In this document: positions 59,006 to 64,000 of the stretch, piece after piece
How positions within the stretch are numbered: position 1 is the stretch's first letter
Layout of the letters: every line of letters begins with the position of its first letter
Source: Pseudosulfitobacter pseudonitzschiae
Lineage (GTDB): Bacteria > Pseudomonadota > Alphaproteobacteria > Rhodobacterales > Rhodobacteraceae
DNA: 64,000 nucleotides
Direction of reading: 5' to 3'
NCBI RefSeq assembly: GCF_900129395.1
Contig: NZ_FQVP01000003.1
Coordinates: forward strand, 372,001 to 436,000
Translations under genes and position numbers: made by a program
Notes under the pieces: generated by a model
The model's database searches: none
Told to the model about the DNA's origin: nothing
The model's input: only the letters and a program-made list of their open reading frames with translations

Positions 59006-59852
59006 AGCGACTGTGCTGCTGGTCCTTTGGGCCGGCAGCCTGTGGGCCGATGTGCCCGTTCATGCAGCCAGCGCTCAAGAGCGCGCATTGCTGCAACAGA
59101 CCGAGGCGCAGGTGCGCCGGTATTTTCTGACCAACTTTGGTGTCGAAGTGACCACACGGTTCGCGCTTGTGGGCGCGGGCGAGGCGGAGAGTCTGCTTGT
59201 ACAAGTGCAGGCCGCGCAGTCGGCAGGCGGTTGGCGGGTCCGACGCAAGCCGCTGAATGCCGCGCGGGTTTGTCCATCAGGGCGTGTCGGTGGTGCTGCA
59301 AACCGGACGTTCATCGCGCTGTGCTGGCCCGCGCCGGTCACCGGGGGCGCCGGTGATCACCCGTTACAATTGTCGGCGGGTGCGGTTCTGGCACACGAAT
59401 ATGTTCACCAACTGCAATATGATCTTGCGCAGGATCGCCCGGCACAGCGGTTGGGTGACGACTGGTTGCTGGGACCGGCCTGGCTGGTCGAGGGAACGGC
59501 AGAGGTGTTTGAAGAACACTATCGCACAGGCGGTGCCGCGGTGGACGGGGTGGCGTTGTTCAACATGCAATCCTCGGCCCGGCGGTCGCGGCTGACGCTG
59601 GATCAGATGCGGGTCACGGGCGCGCTTGCGGACGGGCAAGCTTATGGTGTGGCGCGCTTCGCGGCGTTCCTGTTGTCGGGGCGATACGGGCCGGATGCAT
59701 TGCTGGACTATTTTGCGGCATTGGGGCGGACGAAAGATCAGGACGCGGCCTTTCTTGCCGCCTTCGGGACGACTATGGTTGCCTTTGAAAGTGATTTTGA
59801 GGCGGTGCGCCGTGATTTTGGCGCGGCCAAGGCCTATGTGGGGATGGAATGA
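58977..59852 (+). CDS. Exported gluzincin-type metalloprotease, uncharacterised
   Basis: The 291-residue product from ATG 58977 has a signal peptide (MIWHLRRCTKATVLLVLWAG..., cut near residue 30). It has a zinc-protease motif, HEYVH at 140-144, followed by a third ligand Glu172 in WLVEGTAEVFEE. This is the gluzincin (peptidase MA-like) arrangement. The start is inferred from the positive charge ahead of the hydrophobic stretch; GTG 59013 would give a shorter leader without Arg. I do not recognise a named family. It sits between DUF1150 and PhzF genes with overlaps on both sides. Confidence 0.75.
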   Translation: MIWHLRRCTKATVLLVLWAGSLWADVPVHAASAQERALLQQTEAQVRRYFLTNFGVEVTTRFALVGAGEAESLLVQVQAAQSAGGWRVRRKPLNAARVCPSGRVGGAANRTFIALCWPAPVTGGAGDHPLQLSAGAVLAHEYVHQLQYDLAQDRPAQRLGDDWLLGPAWLVEGTAEVFEEHYRTGGAAVDGVALFNMQSSARRSRLTLDQMRVTGALADGQAYGVARFAAFLLSGRYGPDALLDYFAALGRTKDQDAAFLAAFGTTMVAFESDFEAVRRDFGAAKAYVGME

Positions 59853-60724
59853 CATTTGATTTTGATTGGGTGGATGCGTTCACGGACCGCGCCTTTGGGG
59901 GCAACGGCTGTGCCGTGGTGCATCAGGGGGCCGGACTGAGCGTCGATACCTGCATGGCCTATGTGCGCGAAACGTCCCTTGTGGAATGTACCTTTACCGG
60001 CCCGTCGGATGTGGCAGATGTGCGTGTGCGCTATTTTCTGGCCAGCCGCGAAATCCCTTTTGCGGGCCATCCCACGATTGCCACCGTTGCCGCGATGCGG
60101 GCGCGAGGCTTGATCAGTGACGGGCCTCTGGCGCTGGAAACGGGCGCGGGACTGGTGCCGGTGACCGTGCAGGGCATGCGCGTGAGCATGACACAGGTGG
60201 CGCCACAGTTTGGCGCGCTGGTTGATCCCGCGCTGGTGGCGGCGGTGGGGAGCGTTGCGGCTGATGATATAGTCAGCCCGCCGCAACTGGTCAGCACGGG
60301 CCTGCCTTTTGTCATCACTGTCCTGAAAGACCGCGCGACGTTGGAGGGTTTGCAGCTGAACCCGCAGGCGCTGGCCGATATGGCGGCGACGCTGGGCGGG
60401 GACACCGACCTGATGGAGCCGTTCTGGTGCACGCTCGACGGCTTTACAGATGCCGGCGATACAGCCGCACGGCTGCTTCTGGCCCCGCCCAGCCCGCCCG
60501 AAGACCCGTTCACCGGTTCGGCCACTGGCGCGATGGCGGCCTATCTGTGGGCGCAGGGGCTGATCGAGAGGCCCGATTTTACCGCCGAGCAGGGGCACGG
60601 GATGGGCCGCCCCGGACGGGCGCAGGTGCGGGTTCTGGGGCCGCGCGACGCGATCACGGGTGTTGAAGTTGCGGGCGACGGTTTTGTCCTGATGTCGGGT
60701 ACGGTGGACCTGCCGAATGGGTGA
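59849..60724 (+). CDS. PhzF-family isomerase/epimerase-fold protein
   Basis: The 291-residue protein has the PhzF two-domain fold pattern. VDAFTDRAFGGNGCAVV is near the start, ETSLVECTF gives the catalytic Glu position, and REIPFAGHPTIAT and EDPFTGSATGAMAAYLWAQG lie further on. PhzF itself acts in phenazine synthesis. Relatives without phenazine genes nearby, as here, are usually of unknown substrate. The ATG overlaps the protease stop by four bases. Confidence 0.92.
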   Translation: MTFDFDWVDAFTDRAFGGNGCAVVHQGAGLSVDTCMAYVRETSLVECTFTGPSDVADVRVRYFLASREIPFAGHPTIATVAAMRARGLISDGPLALETGAGLVPVTVQGMRVSMTQVAPQFGALVDPALVAAVGSVAADDIVSPPQLVSTGLPFVITVLKDRATLEGLQLNPQALADMAATLGGDTDLMEPFWCTLDGFTDAGDTAARLLLAPPSPPEDPFTGSATGAMAAYLWAQGLIERPDFTAEQGHGMGRPGRAQVRVLGPRDAITGVEVAGDGFVLMSGTVDLPNG

Positions 60725-61562
60725 ACCAGCGATCGCGGTTCTGCCCTATGGCAATGGCATTGGCAAACGCGTGGCCGACTTGCCGCTGAACATGCTGCAT
60801 TGGCCCGTGGGCCGTCCGGCAAGGATGAGCAGCGGAACGGTGGCCGATCTGGGGCCGAAGGATCACCTTTTGGTCTACCCCAAGACCTCGATGCATATGC
60901 GTCCCTTTGGCGTGGCGGCGCAGGTCAGCGTCATGGTGGTCGAACCACGGGCGATCCATGCCCGTCACCTGCGCCTGCTGCGCTGGACCCATCGGCGGTA
61001 TCACCGGATTTTCACCCATGATGACCGTCTTTTGCGATCTGCGCCGAACGCGCGTTTCCTTGCTGCGGCGCGCACCTGGGTGCCGGAATGGGACACGTTG
61101 GACCTGTCCAAGACCGAGAACGTGTCGCTGATTGCGTCCAACCGGCGCGACCTGGAAGGGCACAAGCTGCGCCATGCCGTGGCCGAAGCCACGCAGGGCG
61201 TCACGCTAATGGGGCGCGGCTATGCCCCGTTCGAGCACAAACACGAAGGTCTGGCGCCGTTCCGGTTTTCGGTGGTGATCGAGAACATGCGCGCGCAGGG
61301 GTATTTCAGCGAAAAGCTGGTCGACGCGCTGCTGTGTGAAACCGTGCCGATCTATTGGGGGGCACCGGATGTCGCCGATTATTTCGACGCCGACGGAATG
61401 ATCCTGTGCACAACCAAAGACGAAATTCTGACCGCGGTCGCGCGCGCCGACGCCGACCTGTACGACGCGATGCGCCCGGCAGTGTTGCGGGCCAAGGCGC
61501 AGGCGACGCGATGGTCCGACTATGAGCAGGCCGCGGCGCAAATGTTGCGCGACGGGATCTGA
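60717..61562 (+). CDS. GT10-like glycosyltransferase (fucosyltransferase fold)
   Basis: The 281-residue protein has a GT10 C-terminal pattern. FRFSVVIENMRAQGYFSEK continues LVDALLCETVPIYWGAPD, matching the conserved acceptor/donor region of alpha-1,3-fucosyltransferases. The N-terminal half is less typical. The donor may be GDP-fucose or a related sugar; no sugar-nucleotide genes are nearby. It overlaps the PhzF gene by eight bases and ends the hsp20-to-GT10 run. Confidence 0.82.
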   Translation: MGEPAIAVLPYGNGIGKRVADLPLNMLHWPVGRPARMSSGTVADLGPKDHLLVYPKTSMHMRPFGVAAQVSVMVVEPRAIHARHLRLLRWTHRRYHRIFTHDDRLLRSAPNARFLAAARTWVPEWDTLDLSKTENVSLIASNRRDLEGHKLRHAVAEATQGVTLMGRGYAPFEHKHEGLAPFRFSVVIENMRAQGYFSEKLVDALLCETVPIYWGAPDVADYFDADGMILCTTKDEILTAVARADADLYDAMRPAVLRAKAQATRWSDYEQAAAQMLRDGI

Positions 61563-61584
61563 GCGCTGCAAGCAGGCTGGAATG

Positions 61585-61620
61585 AAAAAGGCCCCGCCGA
61601 TGACAGCGGGGCCTTTTCTA
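61585..61620. terminator. Bidirectional terminator between the GT10 and sat-cysC genes
   Basis: AAGGCCCCGC (61588-61597) and GCGGGGCCTT (61606-61615) form a perfect 10-base stem with an 8-base loop. A-run and T-run tails lie on both sides. It serves both convergent genes. Confidence 0.93.
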
Positions 61621-61637
61621 TTTGAGGGTATCGCGCC

Positions 61638-63356
61638 TTATTCGGCGGCGATCAGGCCCATGCTTTCCAGTTTCAGCAGAACCTGGTGGGCACAGTTGTC
61701 CACCTCGATGTTCTCTGTTTGCAGGCGCAGTTCGGGGTTTTCGGGCACGTCGTAGGGGTCGGAGATGCCGGTGAATTCCTTGATCTTGCCTTCTCGCGCC
61801 AGCTTGTACAGGCCCTTGCGGTCCCGGCGCTCGCATTCCTCGATGGTGGTGGCGACGTGAACTTCGACAAAGGCGCCAAAGGCTTCGATGTCTTCACGCA
61901 CCGCGCGGCGGGTTGTGGCATAGGGCGCGATGGGCGCGCAGATGGCGATGCCGCCGTTCTTGGTGATTTCCGACGCGACATAGCCGATGCGACGGATGTT
62001 CAGATCGCGGTGCTCTTTCGAGAAACCCAGTTCCGAGCTGAGGTTCTTGCGGACCAGATCGCCGTCCAGCAGCGTCACGGGACGACCGCCCATTTCCATC
62101 AACTTGACCATCAGCGCGTTTGCGATGGTGGATTTGCCCGAACCCGAGAAGCCGGTGAAAAAGACGGTAAAGCCTTGTTTCGAACGCGGCGGCTTGGTGC
62201 GGCGCAGTTCCTTGACCACCTCGGGGAAGGAGAACCACTCGGGGATTTCCAGACCTTCTTGCAGACGGCGGCGCAGCTCGGTGCCCGAGATGTTCAGGAT
62301 GGTCACATCGTCCTTGTCCTTGATCTCGTCCATGGCCTCGTATTGTGCGCGTTCCTGCACCCAGACCATGTGTTTGAAATCGACCATTTCGATGCCCATT
62401 TCTTCCTGATGCGCGCGGAACAGGTCCTGTGCATCATAGGGGCCGTAGAAATCTTCGCCTTTGGAGTTCGAGCCGGGGCCTGCGTGGTCACGGCCAACGA
62501 TAAAGTGGGTGCAGCCGTGGTTCTTGCGGATCAGGCCGTGCCAGACAGCCTCGCGCGGGCCTGCCATACGCATGGCCAGGTTCAGTAGCGACATCGACGT
62601 GGTGGCCGCCGGATATTTGTCCAGAACCGCCTCGTAGCAGCGCACGCGGGTAAAGTGGTCGACGTCGCCGGGTTTGGTCAGACCAACAACAGGGTGGATC
62701 AGCAGGTTGGCCTGTGCTTCGCGCGCGGCGCGGAAGGTCAGTTCCTGGTGGGCGCGGTGCAGCGGGTTGCGGGTTTGGAACGCAACCACTTTGCGCCAGC
62801 CCATTTTGCGGAAGTAGCTGCGCAATTCGTTTGGCGTGTCGCGGCGGGCGCGGAAATCGTAGTGCACGGGTTGCTGGATGCCGGTGACCGGACCGCCCAG
62901 ATAGATCTTGCCAGCCTGATTGTGCAGGTAGTTCACCGCGGGGTGCTTGTCGTCATCCGCACCAAAAACCTTTTCCGCTTCGTTGGCCTTGTTCGGCTCC
63001 CAACGGTCGGTGACGGTCATAGTGGCCAGAATGACGCCTTCTTGGTCACGCAGGGCGATGTCCTGTCCGATTTCCAGACCCTCGGCGAATTGTTCGCTTA
63101 CGTCCAGCGTGATGGGCATCGGCCACAGGCTGCCATCCGACAGGCGCATGTCTTCGACGACGCTGTTGTAATCTTGCTCGGACAAGAAGCCCTTGAGCGG
63201 ATTAAAACCGCCGTTCATCAGCAGCTCCAGGTCGCAGATCTGGCGCGGTGTCAGGTCATGGCTGACCAGATCGGCTGCTTCGAGTTTGAGCTTTTGCGCG
63301 GAATCATAAGAAACATAGAGTTCTGGAATCGGGGCGAGATTATTCTGCATCGGCAT
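61638..63356 (-). CDS. Bifunctional sulfate adenylyltransferase / adenylylsulfate kinase
   Basis: The 572-residue fusion activates sulfate. The N-terminal part (about 1-375) is an ATP sulfurylase of the archaeal/fungal type (MNGGFNPLKGFLSEQDYNSV, FQTRNPLHRAHQELTFRA, GRDHAGPGS). The C-terminal part (about 395-572) is APS kinase with the P-loop GFSGSGKST and the lid region GDLVRKNLSSELGFS. One protein thus makes APS and PAPS. The ATG choice between residues 1 and 3 is open. No cysDNH genes are nearby. Confidence 0.95.
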   Translation of the reverse strand: MPMQNNLAPIPELYVSYDSAQKLKLEAADLVSHDLTPRQICDLELLMNGGFNPLKGFLSEQDYNSVVEDMRLSDGSLWPMPITLDVSEQFAEGLEIGQDIALRDQEGVILATMTVTDRWEPNKANEAEKVFGADDDKHPAVNYLHNQAGKIYLGGPVTGIQQPVHYDFRARRDTPNELRSYFRKMGWRKVVAFQTRNPLHRAHQELTFRAAREAQANLLIHPVVGLTKPGDVDHFTRVRCYEAVLDKYPAATTSMSLLNLAMRMAGPREAVWHGLIRKNHGCTHFIVGRDHAGPGSNSKGEDFYGPYDAQDLFRAHQEEMGIEMVDFKHMVWVQERAQYEAMDEIKDKDDVTILNISGTELRRRLQEGLEIPEWFSFPEVVKELRRTKPPRSKQGFTVFFTGFSGSGKSTIANALMVKLMEMGGRPVTLLDGDLVRKNLSSELGFSKEHRDLNIRRIGYVASEITKNGGIAICAPIAPYATTRRAVREDIEAFGAFVEVHVATTIEECERRDRKGLYKLAREGKIKEFTGISDPYDVPENPELRLQTENIEVDNCAHQVLLKLESMGLIAAE

Positions 63357-63575
63357 GAAGATTACTTTCGTTCAACGGGTGGAGTCGGCCCTGCGGGCGG
63401 CACTTGTGGCGCAATAGCGGGCTGGGCGCCATGCGTCCAGATGCAGCGCGCGCCCAACATCGCATATGACGTAAAATCGGCACAAATTCCCCGTTTTTTG
63501 CGCGATTTTGGGCCGTTTTGCCCATTTTCAGGGGGACGCGCATGGCGGAAATGCGCCTGCGGCATAGGTGTCAGG

Positions 63576-64000
63576 TCAGGCGCGCGGGGTTTGGGGGGCA
63601 TCTGCGGCCTTGGGAACGGGCAATGCGTCAATGACGCCGTCGACCCCGCGCAGTTCAAGCGGCACCAATTCGTCGGGGCGTTTCAGTCCTGCGGCCTCCA
63701 GGACTGCGGCGCTGATCAGCAACTCGACCTTCATCGGTTTGGTTTGCGCCTCAAGGCGGCTCGCCGCGTTGACCGCGTCGCCGATCAATGTGCGGGGGGC
63801 GTGTCCCGCGGCACCGATCTCGCCCAGCACGACATTGCCCAGGTGCAGCCCGATCCCGATGCCCACCGGTGGGGCACCTTCGGCCTGAAGCCCCGCGTTG
63901 AACGCATCCAGCGCCCGCCCGATCCCCGCCGCGGCGTCCAGCCCGGCCTGTGCGGATGATGCGGTGTCCGCTGTTTCGAACAGTGCCAGAAAGCCATCAC
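63576..64000 (-). CDS. Class III adenylate/guanylate cyclase, C-terminal part (cut by window edge)
   Basis: The minus strand from the right edge reads as the end of a class III cyclase catalytic domain: GDGFLALFE with a metal or catalytic region, then GIGIGLHLGNVVLGEIG, and IGDAVNAASRLEAQTKP. About 141 codons are present. A tail after residue 95 of this fragment is Ala/Pro-rich. The sensor part lies outside. Whether all metal and substrate residues are kept cannot be judged from this fragment. Confidence 0.88.
   Translation of the reverse strand, partial: DGFLALFETADTASSAQAGLDAAAGIGRALDAFNAGLQAEGAPPVGIGIGLHLGNVVLGEIGAAGHAPRTLIGDAVNAASRLEAQTKPMKVELLISAAVLEAAGLKRPDELVPLELRGVDGVIDALPVPKAADAPQTPRA

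Overview
The window looks like ordinary chromosome from an alphaproteobacterium, most likely a marine member of the Rhodobacteraceae (Roseobacter group). The grounds are a high G+C content judged by eye, an F1-only ATP synthase operon (atpHAGDC), a polyhydroxybutyrate pair (phaA, phaB), a sat/cysC fusion, DUF1150 and DUF465 small proteins, a radical SAM-UdgX repair pair preceded by a GTTC-N7-GTTC SOS box, and a CIRCE element before groESL. There is no tRNA or rRNA gene, no CRISPR array, no phage or plasmid module and no transposase. Genes are packed tightly, with many 1-14 base overlaps.

Layout. 1-6.7 kb: aldo/keto reductase and LysR pair, greA with a membrane coiled-coil protein, a SoxR-VOC pair around a SoxR-like operator, ETF-ubiquinone oxidoreductase, and an ArsR-SRPBCC operon. 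6.9-13.8 kb: TPR protein, ispE, a polyprenyl diphosphate synthase, a tRNA methyltransferase-like gene, a DMT exporter and a quinone oxidoreductase preceded by a decayed TetR gene. 14.1-21.5 kb: phaB, phaA, an EAL protein, tag, rpsD and the radical SAM-UdgX repair operon. 21.7-33.7 kb: hisC-tyrA-extensin operon, ChaC, a TolQ/MotA-like channel with a long coiled-coil OmpA partner, an M23 peptidase with clpA, and gloB. 33.8-41.5 kb: class II aldolase, F1-ATPase operon, an H-type lectin-fold protein and prs. 41.5-50.2 kb: isomerase, hydrolase, threonine aldolase, ycgN, ribF, MaoC, a HAD protein, family II pyrophosphatase, a DUF2161 nuclease-fold protein and a TraB/GumN protein. 50.3-64 kb: groESL, GNAT, DMT, Nudix, lipase-phnM, purEK, an hsp20 / DUF1150 / secreted metalloprotease / PhzF / GT10 run, sat-cysC and a partial class III cyclase.

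How the genes work together. Most are housekeeping functions: energy (F1-ATPase, ETF-QO), isoprenoid and quinone precursors (ispE, polyprenyl synthase), PRPP and purines (prs, purEK), flavins (ribF), translation (rpsD), proteostasis (groESL, clpA, hsp20) and sulfate activation. The more unusual parts are the SOS-box-controlled radical SAM-UdgX pair, the stator-like channel and OmpA pair, the TetR pseudogene with its operator still in place, a lone H-type lectin-fold protein, an uncharacterised secreted HExxH protease, an orphan phnM, and a dispersed intergenic repeat found at gene 3' ends.
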